From the NCBI RefSeq assembly GCF_008704655.1, contig NZ_CP023688.1, forward strand, positions 6,454,001 through 6,518,000: a stretch of DNA of 64,000 nt, in the 5' to 3' direction. A program made the translations under genes and the position numbers. The notes under the pieces were generated by a model. It was not told the DNA's origin and searched no databases. It worked only from the letters and a program-made list of their open reading frames with translations. Each line of letters begins with the position of its first letter. Within the stretch, counting starts at the first letter, position 1. Positions 17,291 to 26,441 of the stretch are shown here, one piece after another. This DNA comes from Streptomyces rimosus (GTDB taxonomy: Bacteria > Actinomycetota > Actinomycetes > Streptomycetales > Streptomycetaceae).

Positions 17291-17923
17291 CTACGGGGCC
17301 GGAGGCTCCGCCTCGTCCCCCCGCAGCAGCGCCAGGAAGTCCCCGAACGCCGCCGTCATGTCCACTTCCTCCGGCTCCAGCAGCCACTGGAGCTGGAGCC
17401 CGTCCATCACGGCGGCCAGCAGCGGCGCCGCCCGCTCCGGCGTCAGCCCGCCCGGCAGCCGGTCGCCGTACTCCGTGCGCAGCACCTCGGCCAGCGCCTC
17501 CCGCACCCGCCGGAACCGCCGTTCGAAGAAGTCGCGGGCCGGATGGCCCTCGGTGACGCTGTCCCCGGCCAGGACCGTGTACGTCTGGACGACGCCGGGC
17601 CGCCCGGCGTTGTACTCGACCAGCCCGGCCAGCGTGTCCGTACGCCAGGCGCCGGTGGCCGCGGCGGCGGCCGTGTCCCACTGGTCGCGCGCCTCCAGGA
17701 CGCCGACCAGCAGCAGCTCCTTGCTGGGGAAGTGGTGCAGCAGGCCCTGCTGGGTCAGTCCGGCGCGCTCGGCGACGGCGGCGAGTGACGTGCCCCGGTA
17801 GCCGCGCTCGGCGATCAGTTCCATGGCGGCCCGGAGGATCGCCTCGCGCCGCTCCGCGCGCTGCGCCTCGCGCCCCCCGCCGCTCCGGCGGCCGGACGGC
17901 CGCGGCTGGTCTCGTGCAGTCAC
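17291..17923 (-). CDS. TetR-family regulator
   Basis: This 210-residue TetR protein has its helix-turn-helix at about residues 27-72 (AILRAAMELIAERGYRGTSL, then LTQQGLLHHFPSKELLL). It is divergent from the GH3 beta-glucosidase at 18073 with a palindrome between them, so control of that glycosidase is likely. It lies 63 bp upstream of the C15-like gene on the same strand and could be cotranscribed with it. Confidence 0.85.
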   Translation of the reverse strand: MTARDQPRPSGRRSGGGREAQRAERREAILRAAMELIAERGYRGTSLAAVAERAGLTQQGLLHHFPSKELLLVGVLEARDQWDTAAAAATGAWRTDTLAGLVEYNAGRPGVVQTYTVLAGDSVTEGHPARDFFERRFRRVREALAEVLRTEYGDRLPGGLTPERAAPLLAAVMDGLQLQWLLEPEEVDMTAAFGDFLALLRGDEAEPPAP

Positions 17924-17975
17924 GGGCCGAGCGTAACCCCGCGGACTGCCCCATCCGTCGGATAACCAGAAGATA

Positions 17976-17989
17976 ACGGTACCTACCGT
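17976..17989. promoter_or_regulatory. Palindrome ACGGTA-CC-TACCGT, probable TetR operator
   Basis: Perfect 6-bp arms with a 2-bp centre lie in the 149-bp gap between the tetR gene and the GH3 gene. The size and symmetry fit a TetR dimer site. Binding is inferred. Confidence 0.55.
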
Positions 17990-18072
17990 CCGCCAGGTGA
18001 AACCGTCACAATCAGGCCGAGGGGCCGGATCCGTACGTCCCGGATGCGTACGTCCACGACAGGGAGAGCCGT

Positions 18073-20610
18073 ATGACCGACCACCGAAGCGCCTACGCCG
18101 CGGCCGTCGCCCCGGCCGTCGAGGACGCCCTCGGCAAGCTGGACCTGGACACCAAGGCCCGGCTGCTGGCCGGGCAGGACGTCTGGACGCTGCCCGCGGT
18201 CCCGGAGATCGGGCTGCGGTCGCTGGTCATGTCGGACGGGCCGGTCGGCGTACGCGGCCGGCAGTGGGGTGCCGGGGACCCCTCCGTCGCGCTTCCCAGC
18301 CCCACCGCGCTGGCCGCCACCTGGGACGCGGACCTGGCGCGCCGCGCCGGCCGGCTGCTCGCCCAGGAGGCGCGCCGCAAAGGCGTGCACGTCCTCCTGG
18401 CGCCCACCGTCAACCTGCACCGCTCCCCGCTCGGCGGCCGGCACTTCGAGTGCTTCTCCGAGGACCCGTATCTGACCGGCGTGATCGGCGCGGGATACGT
18501 CGCCGGGGTCCAGGACGGCGGGGTCGGCACGACCGTCAAGCACTTCGTCGGCAACGACGCCGAGACCGAGCGCTTCACCGTCGACAACCGGATCGCCCCG
18601 CGCCCCCTGCGCGAGCTGTACCTGGCGCCCTTCGAGCACATCGTCGAAACCGCCCGCCCCTGGGGCATCATGACGGCCTACAACCAGGTCAACGGCGCGA
18701 CGATGACCGAACACCGCGAACTGGTCGACGGCGTGCTGCGGGGCGAGTGGGGCTTCGACGGGGTCAACGTCTCGGACTGGACGGCGGCCCGCGACACGGT
18801 ACGGGCGCTGCGCGGCGGCCTGGACCTCGCGATGCCGGGTCCGCACACGGTCTTCGGGCCGGCGCTCGCGGACGCCGTCCGCGCGGGCCGGGTCATGGAG
18901 GCCGAGGTGGACGCCGCGGTCCGCCGCGTGCTGCTGCTCGCCGCCCGCACGGGCTGCCTGGAGAGCGTCCCGCCCGCCGTCACCCCGGCCGACGTGCCGA
19001 AGGACATCGACGGCCGCGCCCTGGCCCGCGAGATCGCCCGCCGGTCCTTCGTCCTGGTACGCAACGAGCCGGTCGTACGAGGCGAGCAGGACGTACGGGA
19101 CGCGCCGGCCGTACGCGAGCCCGCCCTGCCTCTCGACCCCCGCACCCTCCGCAAGATCGCCGTCATCGGTGCCGCCGCCAAGGACGCCCGGGTGCTCGGT
19201 GGCGGCTCCGCCACCGTCTTCCCCGAGCGGATCGTCTCCCCGCTGGACGGCCTGCGCGCCGCCCTGCCCGCCGGGACCGAGGTCACCTACGCGGTCGGCG
19301 CCGACCCGCGCACGAAGGTCCCGCACGCCCGCGCGGGCTTCGAACTGTGCGCCCGCTACTACGGCGCCGACGGCGCGCTGCTCGCCGAACAGCCGCAGTT
19401 CGACGGCAAGGTGCAGGCCATGGGCCGCCTCCCGGACGGGGTCACACAGCGCACCCTGCACAGCGTGGAACTGGCCGGCCGCTTCACCCCGCAGGCGTCC
19501 GGCGCCCACACCTTCGCCGTCTCCGGCACCGGCGAGCTGCGCCTGACCATCGGCGACCGGGTGCTGTTCGACGCTTCCTGCTCCCCGGAAACGGACGACC
19601 CGTTCGAGGCGTTCATGAACCCGGCGGAGCACCGCCTGGAGGCGGAACTGGCGGCCGGGCAGCCCCTGGACGTGGCGCTGCGGTTCGTGCCGCGCAGCAC
19701 CGGGCTCGGCGCGGACATGCCCGTACTGACCTTCGCGCTCGGCCACGCGGAGCCGCAGCCCGACCCGGACGCCGAGCTCGACGAGGCGGTACGGGCCGCG
19801 GCCGGCGCGGACGCCGCGATCGTGGTCGTGGCCACCACCGAGGAGACCGAGTCCGAGGGCTTCGACCGTACGGGCCTGGCCCTGCCCGGCCGCCAAGACG
19901 AACTGGTCTCCCGGGTGGCCGCCGCCAACCCGTACACGGTCGTGGTCGTCAACTCCGGCTCCCCGGTGGAGCTTCCGTGGCGCGACGAGGTGCCCGCCGT
20001 CCTGCTCGGCTGGTTCCCGGGCCAGGAGGCGGGGGCCGCGCTGGCCGACGTCCTGCTGGGCACGCACGAGCCGGGCGGCCGGCTGCCCACCACCTGGCCC
20101 GCCCGCCTGGCGGACGCCCCGGTCACCCAGGTCACCCCGGTGGACGGCGAAATCCACTACGAGGAGGGCGTCTTCATCGGCTACCGCGCCTGGCAGCGCC
20201 GGGAGCGGAAGGGGGCGGGCCCGGCACCTGCGTACCCCTTCGGGCACGGCCTGGGCTACACCGACTGGAGTTACGAGTCCCTGGAGGCGACCCCGGCGCG
20301 CGCCCGCGTCCGGGTGCGCAACACCGGCTCGCGGCACGGGCGCGAGGTCGTACAGATCTACCTCGCGCCCCTGACCAGGGTGGCGGGCCACGTACCGGCG
20401 GAGCGCCCGGACCGCTGGCTGGCCGGTTTCGCGACGGTGGAGGCCGCCCCGGGCGAAACCGCCGAGGCCGAGATCGCGCTGCCCCGCCGCGCCTTCGAGA
20501 TCTGGGACGAGCGATCCGGCACCCGCCGCTTCATCGACGGCACCTATGCGATCGAAGCGGCCCGCAGCGTCACCGACCGGCGGCTGACGGCGCGGGTGAC
20601 GGTGGCCTGA
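18073..20610 (+). CDS. GH3 beta-glucosidase with PA14 domain
   Basis: This 845-residue glycoside hydrolase family 3 enzyme has a TIM-barrel N-domain with the nucleophile in GVNVSDW (Asp235) and the KHFVGND substrate motif near residue 156. An alpha/beta C-domain carries PGRQDELV and GWFPGQEAG, with a PA14-type insertion at about residues 415-540 (ELCARYYGADGALL, SGAHTFAVSGTGELRLTIGD) and a terminal fibronectin III-like domain. No signal peptide is present, so it acts on imported disaccharides or aryl-glucosides in the cytoplasm. A GGGAGAG site precedes ATG 18073. Confidence 0.92.
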   Translation: MTDHRSAYAAAVAPAVEDALGKLDLDTKARLLAGQDVWTLPAVPEIGLRSLVMSDGPVGVRGRQWGAGDPSVALPSPTALAATWDADLARRAGRLLAQEARRKGVHVLLAPTVNLHRSPLGGRHFECFSEDPYLTGVIGAGYVAGVQDGGVGTTVKHFVGNDAETERFTVDNRIAPRPLRELYLAPFEHIVETARPWGIMTAYNQVNGATMTEHRELVDGVLRGEWGFDGVNVSDWTAARDTVRALRGGLDLAMPGPHTVFGPALADAVRAGRVMEAEVDAAVRRVLLLAARTGCLESVPPAVTPADVPKDIDGRALAREIARRSFVLVRNEPVVRGEQDVRDAPAVREPALPLDPRTLRKIAVIGAAAKDARVLGGGSATVFPERIVSPLDGLRAALPAGTEVTYAVGADPRTKVPHARAGFELCARYYGADGALLAEQPQFDGKVQAMGRLPDGVTQRTLHSVELAGRFTPQASGAHTFAVSGTGELRLTIGDRVLFDASCSPETDDPFEAFMNPAEHRLEAELAAGQPLDVALRFVPRSTGLGADMPVLTFALGHAEPQPDPDAELDEAVRAAAGADAAIVVVATTEETESEGFDRTGLALPGRQDELVSRVAAANPYTVVVVNSGSPVELPWRDEVPAVLLGWFPGQEAGAALADVLLGTHEPGGRLPTTWPARLADAPVTQVTPVDGEIHYEEGVFIGYRAWQRRERKGAGPAPAYPFGHGLGYTDWSYESLEATPARARVRVRNTGSRHGREVVQIYLAPLTRVAGHVPAERPDRWLAGFATVEAAPGETAEAEIALPRRAFEIWDERSGTRRFIDGTYAIEAARSVTDRRLTARVTVA

Positions 20611-20668
20611 CCAGCGCGGGGCGGCCGGCGACGGCGCGATTGTCAGTGCCGTGACCTACGTTGAGCGC

Positions 20669-21088
20669 ATGAGTTGGGACGTTTGCATCATGCGGTTTCC
20701 GCCCGGGATCGCGTCGGTGGAGGAGATCGCCGCTGACTGGGACCCGCCGAGCCTGGGCACCGGCCGGGAGATCCGTGCCGCCCTCGACGCGTGCCTGCCG
20801 GGCATCGTCTACACGGAGGACGGATGGGGCGACTACGAAGGGCCTGGCTTCTCCCTCAGCACCCCGGTCAAGGAGGCGGACGACGCGCCGGTCACCGGAG
20901 TCGGCCTGTTCATCCACGGTGACTGCGAGACCGCGGCCCATGCGGCGCTCGCGGTCGCGGACAAGCTGAACGCCCGGGCCGTCGCCACCGGCACGGAGGG
21001 ATTCCTCACCGCGGATTCCGCGCGGTCGGCCTTCGACGCCTGGCGCGCGTACCGCGATCGCATAGTGAGCGGCGGTGAGGCCGCCTGA
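20669..21088 (+). CDS. Conserved hypothetical protein starting MSWD
   Basis: This 139-residue acidic, soluble protein resembles a scattered family of Streptomyces proteins that begin MSWD and carry WGxYEGxG-type motifs (here GWGDYEGPGF). No function is known to me. ATG 20669 was preferred to GTG 20651 because TACGTT ends 6 nt before it, as in leaderless promoters here, and the family N-terminus fits. It ends 2 bp before the converging lipoprotein gene. Confidence 0.65.
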   Translation: MSWDVCIMRFPPGIASVEEIAADWDPPSLGTGREIRAALDACLPGIVYTEDGWGDYEGPGFSLSTPVKEADDAPVTGVGLFIHGDCETAAHAALAVADKLNARAVATGTEGFLTADSARSAFDAWRAYRDRIVSGGEAA

Positions 21089-21090
21089 CC

Positions 21091-21876
21091 TCACCGCCCC
21101 ACCGTCACCCCCACATCGCCCCCGTCGCTGTGCGCCTTGATCTTGTGCGGGGAGGCGCTGTCCACGCTGCCGGTGACGTTGCGGTTGCCGCCGTCCGTGG
21201 TGGCGTCGATCGCGTAGCGGCCCTGGGGGAGGCGTACGGAGACGTTACCGCCGCCGGAGTGGGCGTCGACGCGGTCCGGAACGGCGGTGAAGCGGGCGTC
21301 GATCATGCCGCCGTCGGTGCTCGCGGTGGTCTGCTTGCCCCGGGCGTCGCTGATGTTGATGTCGCCGCCGCTGGTCTCGGCGGTGAGGGGGCCGGCGGTC
21401 TGCCGGACGTCGATGTTGCCGCCGCTGGTCCTGGTGCCGACGGTTCCCGTGATGCCCGTGACGCCGATGTTGCCGCCGTCGGTGCTGAGGGTGACCGCCA
21501 CCGACGGCGGCACCCGCACCTCGTAGCTGACGTTGCACGTGCCGTTCGACCGGCCGCAGTCCTCCGCGGTGAGGTTCAGGGCGCCGTCTTTGAGGGAGTG
21601 CCGGGTAACGGGCTTCTGCTTGCCGTATTCGAGCCGTTCGGTGACCTTGACCCGGCCGTCGGCGGTGTCGTCGGCGACGACCTTGATGTCGCCGCCCGGC
21701 GTCGACACGTCCAGCTTCGCGGTCTTCCCGTCCACCGTGTAGGTCTGCTCGCTCTCGGTGACCTTGCCGGTCAGTTCGCAGCCGGTGGCGACGACGGCCA
21801 GCGTGACGAGGGCGGCGGAGGCCAGGGCGGTGCGGGTGGTGCGGTGTCCGGATCTGGCGGGGCGGCGTGCGGTCAT
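21091..21876 (-). CDS. DUF4097-type beta-helix lipoprotein
   Basis: This 261-residue predicted lipoprotein has signal sequence RTALASAALVTLAVV and lipobox VATGC (Cys33). The mature part is a repetitive beta-structure with recurrent TDGGN/TSGGN/SGGDI turns every ~20 residues, typical of DUF4097 (adhesin-like beta-helix) proteins. ATG 21876 has GAGAGG 9 nt upstream, whereas ATG 21885 abuts it, so the shorter form is chosen. The role is unknown; cell-surface location is inferred from the lipobox. Confidence 0.82.
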   Translation of the reverse strand: MTARRPARSGHRTTRTALASAALVTLAVVATGCELTGKVTESEQTYTVDGKTAKLDVSTPGGDIKVVADDTADGRVKVTERLEYGKQKPVTRHSLKDGALNLTAEDCGRSNGTCNVSYEVRVPPSVAVTLSTDGGNIGVTGITGTVGTRTSGGNIDVRQTAGPLTAETSGGDINISDARGKQTTASTDGGMIDARFTAVPDRVDAHSGGGNVSVRLPQGRYAIDATTDGGNRNVTGSVDSASPHKIKAHSDGGDVGVTVGR

Positions 21877-22013
21877 GCCGGTCATCCTCTCGCGGCCCGC
21901 GTCCCGTACGTATCCCCAGAAGGAACGATCTCCCGGCCGCCTCCCCTAAGGGGCGCCCGGTGACCGGCGCCGGGGCCCGCGTCCGCTTGCACGGTTCCGT
22001 CCCGTCCAGTCCG

Positions 22014-22907
22014 CTACGTCCCCTTACGGGTGATCTCTCGGAACGCCATCTCCGCCAGCTCCCGCTGGCCCTCCCGGCCGGGGTGGAACCAGTCCCAGGC
22101 GCTCAACTCGGCGCCGGTGAAGCGGAAGTCGAAGACGGAGCGGTCGAAGCGGCACAGCGCGTCCTTCGCGCAGACCGACTCCAGGGCCTTGTTGTACGCC
22201 TGCACCCGTTCCCGCACGCTCTGCCGCCGGGTGTCCGCCGCCTTCGACAGGTCGTCCGGGTCGCGCAGCATCGACCCGCAGATGCCCAGTTTCCAGATCT
22301 GCTTGCCGAGCTGGTTCTGCCGTCCCTGCGACCACAGCCGCATCAGGTCGGGGACGGCGGCGACGTACACCTGCGTCTTGGGCAGGGCCCGCCGCAGCTT
22401 GCGCAGCGAGGTCTCGAAATCGGCGCGGAAGGCGGCCTCGGAGGTCATGGCGCCGACCTCGTTGCGGCAGGCGTCGTTCGCGCCCACCAGGACGGTGACC
22501 AGCTCGGGCCGCTTCCGTACGGCCCGGTCGACCTGGCCCGGCAGGTCGCGTATCAGCGCGCCGGTCCTCGCGAAGTTCCAGCTGTGCGTGGCGGGGTCCT
22601 TCACCAGCCGCCGGGCGACGCTGTTCACCTGCGGGTCCGTGCCGGTGGCCCAGGAGACGGCGGGGCAGTCGGCCAGGACCGAGCAGGCGTCGAACCCGAC
22701 GGTGATGGAGTCGCCGAGCGCGGCGACGGACGCGGGGTCGGTGCGCCACGCCGGGGAGGGCTTGGGGGAGGGGCGGTGTGCCGCAGGTCCGCCGTCGTCC
22801 GGGTCGCCGCAGCCGGCCAGGGACAGAAAAAGCGCGGTCGCCGTGCCGGCGGCGACCGCGGCGGTGCGGGCCCTGATTGGCCGAAAGGGCCGATTGACCC
22901 TTGCCAT
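22014..22907 (-). CDS. SGNH/GDSL-family lipoprotein hydrolase
   Basis: This 297-residue protein has a signal sequence and lipobox SLAGC (Cys33). Its SGNH hydrolase domain shows block I LGDSIT (Ser67), block III VLVGANDACR and block V AWDWFHPGREG with the catalytic Asp-x-x-His pair. Extracellular esterase or lipase-like activity is expected; the substrate is unknown. It is one of two consecutive lipoprotein genes on this strand, separated from the DUF4097 gene by 137 bp. Confidence 0.88.
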   Translation of the reverse strand: MARVNRPFRPIRARTAAVAAGTATALFLSLAGCGDPDDGGPAAHRPSPKPSPAWRTDPASVAALGDSITVGFDACSVLADCPAVSWATGTDPQVNSVARRLVKDPATHSWNFARTGALIRDLPGQVDRAVRKRPELVTVLVGANDACRNEVGAMTSEAAFRADFETSLRKLRRALPKTQVYVAAVPDLMRLWSQGRQNQLGKQIWKLGICGSMLRDPDDLSKAADTRRQSVRERVQAYNKALESVCAKDALCRFDRSVFDFRFTGAELSAWDWFHPGREGQRELAEMAFREITRKGT

Positions 22908-23233
22908 CCCCTGTCCCCCTCCGGCGTGCGAGTGATATCTGTTCGGTACCGACGGTACGTCACCCCTCGACGGCCGCTTGCGCGGTAGCTTGTGCCGTGG
23001 CCCGTAGGGTCCTCGCCCGACGGCACCGGCACAGTCGGCACGGATGCATTACATCACGTCATTTACTGTCCCTTTTGCGGCAAATTGGGGCTAATGGTGT
23101 TTACTGTAGGTAACCTCGGATGCTGGTGCCGACGTGATCACTGGGGCAGAATGCTTGCAGCTGTCCCGGCCGCGACCGGAACGGGCACGAGGCCGCTGGG
23201 GAAGGCGAACCTCGAACCGTATCGGAGGTCCCG
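22908..23233. other. Gene-free interval upstream of the DUF3145 gene, with an AT-rich patch
   Basis: I accept no gene here. Positions ~23045-23115 are much more AT-rich than the surroundings and contain TTTACTGT twice (23062-23069 and 23100-23107). Promoters for the divergent SGNH and DUF3145 genes must lie in this gap. CGGAGGT at about 23223 is the ribosome site for 23234. Confidence 0.6.
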
Positions 23234-23728
23234 GTGACGACACGTGGAGTTCTGTACGTCCACTCCGCGCCGCGCGCGCTGTGCCCGCACGTCGAATGGG
23301 CCGTCGCGGGCGTGCTCGGTGTGCGCGTCAACCTCGACTGGATCCGCCAGCCGGCGTCCCCCGGGACGTGGAGAGCCGAGTTCTCCTGGCAGGGCGAGTC
23401 CGGTACGGCCTCCAAACTCGCCTCCGCCCTGCGCGGCTGGCACCTGCTGCGCTTCGAGGTGACCGCCGAGCCCTGCGCCACCGCCGAGGGCGAGCGCTAC
23501 AGCGCCACCCCCGAACTGGGCATCTTCCACGCCGTCACCGGCATCCACGGCGACATCCTCATCCCGGAGGACCGGCTGCGCGCCGCGCTGGCCCGCTCGG
23601 CGGGCGGCGAGACGGAGCTGGCGGCCGAGGTCGCCAAGCTGCTCGGCAAGCCCTGGGACGACGAGCTGGAGCCCTTCCGGTACGCGGGCGAGGGCGCCCC
23701 GGTCCGCTGGCTGCACCAGGTCGTCTGA
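23234..23728 (+). CDS. DUF3145 protein
   Basis: This 164-residue actinobacteria-specific protein has the DUF3145 pattern (VLYVHSAPRALCPHVEWAVA, VNLDWIRQPASPGTWRAE, DILIPEDRLRAAL, PWDDELEPFRYAGEG). Function is unknown. In Streptomyces it habitually lies beside the fabD-fabH-acpP-fabF cluster, as here, with one dehydrogenase gene between. GTG 23234 follows an AGG ribosome site. Confidence 0.85.
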   Translation: MTTRGVLYVHSAPRALCPHVEWAVAGVLGVRVNLDWIRQPASPGTWRAEFSWQGESGTASKLASALRGWHLLRFEVTAEPCATAEGERYSATPELGIFHAVTGIHGDILIPEDRLRAALARSAGGETELAAEVAKLLGKPWDDELEPFRYAGEGAPVRWLHQVV

Positions 23729-23751
23729 GACCGGCCGCGTCGCGCTTTCCC

Positions 23752-23776
23752 TGGAGCGCGCTCCAAGCCGTAGCGT
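23752..23776 (+). promoter_or_regulatory. MerR-type promoter of the NAD(P)-dependent oxidoreductase
   Basis: The palindrome TGGAGCGCGCTCCA (23752-23765) is followed after 5 nt by TAGCGT (23771-23776), which ends 6 nt before ATG 23783. A -35-like TTTCCC ends 19 nt before the -10, the long spacer typical of MerR-regulated promoters. It closely matches the promoter of the merR gene at 31536. Confidence 0.6.
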
Positions 23777-23782
23777 GCGGAC

Positions 23783-24658
23783 ATGCCTGACAAGACCTCA
23801 GTGGCGGTGCTCGGCACCGGAATCATGGGCTCGGCGATGGCCCGCAACCTCGCCGGCGCCGGCCTCGACGTACGCGCCTGGAACCGCACCCGCGCCAAGG
23901 CCGAGCCACTGGCCGCCGACGGCGTACGGGTGGTGGACACCCCGGCCGAGGCGGTGGACGGCGCGGACGCCGTCCTGACCGTCCTGCTGGACGGACCAGC
24001 CGTCCTGGACGCGATGCGGCAGAGCACCCCCGCGCTGCGCGCCAAAACCCTCTGGCTCCAGATGAGCACCGTCGGTGCCGACGGAGTCGACCCGCTCGCC
24101 GCCTTCGCCCGCGAACACGGCCTGGACCTCGTCGACGCGCCGGTGCTCGGCACGAAGGAACCCGCGGAAAAGGGCCTGCTGACCGTTCTGGCGGCCGGGC
24201 CGCAGGAGGTACGGGACCGGGCCGGGCGGATCCTCGACGTCGTCGGACAGCGCACCCTGTGGCTCGGCGAGGACGCGGCGGCGGGCACCGCCAGCCGCCT
24301 CAAACTGGCCGTCAACAGCTGGGTGCTCACCGTCATCAACGGCACGGGCGAGGCGCTCGCGCTCGCCCAGGGCCTCGGCGTGGACCCGCGCGCCCTCCTG
24401 GACGCGGTCGCCGGCGGCCCGCTCGACCTGCCGTACCTCCGGATGAAGTCGGAGCTGATCCTCTCCGGCGACTATCCGGCCAGCTTCACGGTCTCCGCCG
24501 CGCGCAAGGACGCCCGGCTGATCGCGGAGGCGGCCGAACGGGCCGGCGTACGGATGGATCTGGCGACGGCGGCGGCGGAGCGCTTCCGGCGGGCGGAGGA
24601 GCAGGGGCACGGCGACGAGGACGGGGCCGCGGCGTACTTCGCGAGCTTCGACGGCTGA
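23783..24658 (+). CDS. NAD(P)-dependent oxidoreductase, 3-hydroxyisobutyrate dehydrogenase family
   Basis: This 291-residue beta-hydroxyacid dehydrogenase has the N-terminal Rossmann loop VLGTGIMGSAMARNLAGAG, the substrate region DAPVLGTKEPAEKG and the catalytic Lys in SRLKLAVNSW. Such enzymes oxidise 3-hydroxyacids or reduce short aldehydes such as succinic semialdehyde and glyoxylate; the substrate is not determined. The leaderless MerR-type promoter suggests induction by electrophiles or aldehydes. Confidence 0.85.
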   Translation: MPDKTSVAVLGTGIMGSAMARNLAGAGLDVRAWNRTRAKAEPLAADGVRVVDTPAEAVDGADAVLTVLLDGPAVLDAMRQSTPALRAKTLWLQMSTVGADGVDPLAAFAREHGLDLVDAPVLGTKEPAEKGLLTVLAAGPQEVRDRAGRILDVVGQRTLWLGEDAAAGTASRLKLAVNSWVLTVINGTGEALALAQGLGVDPRALLDAVAGGPLDLPYLRMKSELILSGDYPASFTVSAARKDARLIAEAAERAGVRMDLATAAAERFRRAEEQGHGDEDGAAAYFASFDG

Positions 24659-24681
24659 GGGCCCGCCGTACGCATACGGCA

Positions 24682-24710
24682 AGGGGCCGCGCCGAAACGG
24701 CGCGGCCCCT
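24682..24710. terminator. Bidirectional terminator between the dehydrogenase and fabF
   Basis: AGGGGCCGCGCCG pairs with CGGCGCGGCCCCT around an AAA loop, a perfect 13-bp stem located between two converging genes. Confidence 0.85.
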
Positions 24711-24732
24711 GTGACGCTCGGGCTGGTCCGGG

Positions 24733-25998
24733 TCAGACGGTCCGGAAGGCCAGTACCACGTTGTGACCGCCGAAGCCGAACGAGTCGTTCAGCGCCGCGA
24801 TGGTGCCCTCGGCGGGCAGCTCGCGCTTGACGTCGCGGACGATGTCCGCGTCCGCCTCGGGGTCGAGGTTCTGGATGTTGATCGTCGGCGGCGCCACCCG
24901 GTGGTACAGCGCCAGGATCGAGGCCACGGTCTCCACACCGCCCGCGCCGCCCAGGAGGTGGCCGGTCATCGACTTGGTGGCGGAGATCGCCATGTGGTCG
25001 GCCTCGGTGCCGAAGACCTTGCGCAGCGCCTTCAGCTCGGCCAGGTCGCCCAGCGGCGTCGAGGTCGCGTGCGCGTTGACGTGCGCGATCTCGGCGGGCT
25101 TGAGGTCGGTGTTGGCGAGCAGGTTCTGCAGGGCGTGCGCGATGCCGTTGCCGGACGGCTCGGGCTGCACGATGTCGTGGCTGTCGGCGGAGATGCCCTG
25201 GCCGACGGCCTCGGCGTAGATCCGCGCGCCGCGCTTGGCGGCGTGGTCGGCCGACTCCAGGACGATCACGCCGGAGCCCTCGCCGAGCACGAAGCCGTTG
25301 CGGTCGGCGTCGTAGGGGCGGGAGGCGCCCTGCGGATCGTCGTTGTCCTTGGACATCGCCATCATGTTGCCGAACGCGGCGATCGGCAGCGGGTGGATGG
25401 CGGCTTCCGTACCGCCCGCGACGACGACGTCGGCGCGGCCCGTGCGGATCATCTCGATGGCGTAGCCGATGGCCTCGGCGCCGGAGGCGCAGGCGCTGAC
25501 CGGGGTGTGCACACCGGCCCGCGCGTTGACCTCCAGGCCGACGTTGGCCGACGGGCTGTTCGGCATCAGCATCGGCACGGTGTGCGGGGAGACGCGGCGC
25601 GAGCCCTTCTCCCGCAGGATGTCGTACTGGTTCAGCAGGGTGGTCACGCCGCCGATGCCGGAGGCGATGACCGCGCCGAGCCGGTCGGGATCCACGGAGG
25701 CGTCCTCGCCGGCCCTGGCGTCGAAACCGGCGTCCGCCCACGCCTCACGGGCCGCGATCAGCGCGAGCTGCGCCGAGCGGTCCAGCTTGCGGGCCTGCGC
25801 CCGGGGGATGACCTCGCCCGGGTCGACGGCCGCCGAGGCGGCGATGCGGACGGGGAGGTCGGCTGCCCAGTCCTGGGTGAGGGCGCTGACACCGGACCGG
25901 CCGGCCAGCATCCCCTCCCAGGTCGAGGCACTGTCGCCACCCAGCGGTGTGGTTGCGCCGATACCGGTGACGACCACGGTGCGACTGGTCGCGTTCAC
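24733..25998 (-). CDS. fabF: 3-oxoacyl-ACP synthase II
   Basis: This 421-residue ketosynthase elongates acyl-ACP by condensation with malonyl-ACP. The Cys-His-His triad is seen as Cys170 in VSACASG, His in NAHATSTPLGD and His in SMTGHLLGGAGG. The GTG at 25998 is chosen because AGGAA lies upstream and the family N-terminus RTVVVTGIGATTPLG follows directly. It is the last gene of the operon fabD-fabH-acpP-fabF. Confidence 0.95.
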   Translation of the reverse strand: MNATSRTVVVTGIGATTPLGGDSASTWEGMLAGRSGVSALTQDWAADLPVRIAASAAVDPGEVIPRAQARKLDRSAQLALIAAREAWADAGFDARAGEDASVDPDRLGAVIASGIGGVTTLLNQYDILREKGSRRVSPHTVPMLMPNSPSANVGLEVNARAGVHTPVSACASGAEAIGYAIEMIRTGRADVVVAGGTEAAIHPLPIAAFGNMMAMSKDNDDPQGASRPYDADRNGFVLGEGSGVIVLESADHAAKRGARIYAEAVGQGISADSHDIVQPEPSGNGIAHALQNLLANTDLKPAEIAHVNAHATSTPLGDLAELKALRKVFGTEADHMAISATKSMTGHLLGGAGGVETVASILALYHRVAPPTINIQNLDPEADADIVRDVKRELPAEGTIAALNDSFGFGGHNVVLAFRTV

Positions 25999-26074
25999 GG
26001 AAATTCCTACTCCACAGGTCGAGGGGTTGAGAATCACGGCGCCACCGCGGGGTGGCGACATGCGCCGGGCCGGA

Positions 26075-26323
26075 TCAGCCCTGGTGCTTGAGGATGTAAT
26101 CGGTCGCGTCGCCGACCGTCTTGAGGTTCTTGACGTCGTCGTCGGGGATCTTCACGTCGAAGCGCTCCTCGGCGGCGACGACGACCTCGACCATGGACAG
26201 CGAGTCGACGTCCAGGTCGTCGGTGAAGGACTTCTCCAGCTGGACGTCCTCGGCGGGGATCCCGGCGATCTCGTTCACGATCTCGGCGAGACCGGCGACG
26301 ATCTCTTCCTTGGTGGCGGCCAT
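26075..26323 (-). CDS. acpP: Acyl carrier protein of fatty-acid synthesis
   Basis: This 82-residue acidic four-helix carrier protein has the phosphopantetheine site DVDSLSMVE (Ser41). It shuttles acyl intermediates among FabD, FabH and FabF. AAGGAG precedes ATG 26323. Its position between fabH and fabF is the conserved Streptomyces order and argues for primary metabolism rather than a polyketide pathway. Confidence 0.96.
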   Translation of the reverse strand: MAATKEEIVAGLAEIVNEIAGIPAEDVQLEKSFTDDLDVDSLSMVEVVVAAEERFDVKIPDDDVKNLKTVGDATDYILKHQG

Positions 26324-26441
26324 GATGGCGCTCCTTCGGTGATGTGTCGGGGAACTGGCACAGGTGCAGTTCCGGGTTGTGGTTCAAGCTCCGTACAGCC
26401 GCCGGAACGCGTTCGAGCGGATGGCGCTGCGCAGATCTTGC

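Noticed and set aside
22992..23237. Small CPFC/CWC zinc-ribbon-like protein
   Set aside because: Codon use is atypical (TTA, TTT, CTA), the start lacks a ribosome site and it runs into the DUF3145 gene. Kept only as a low-interest finding.
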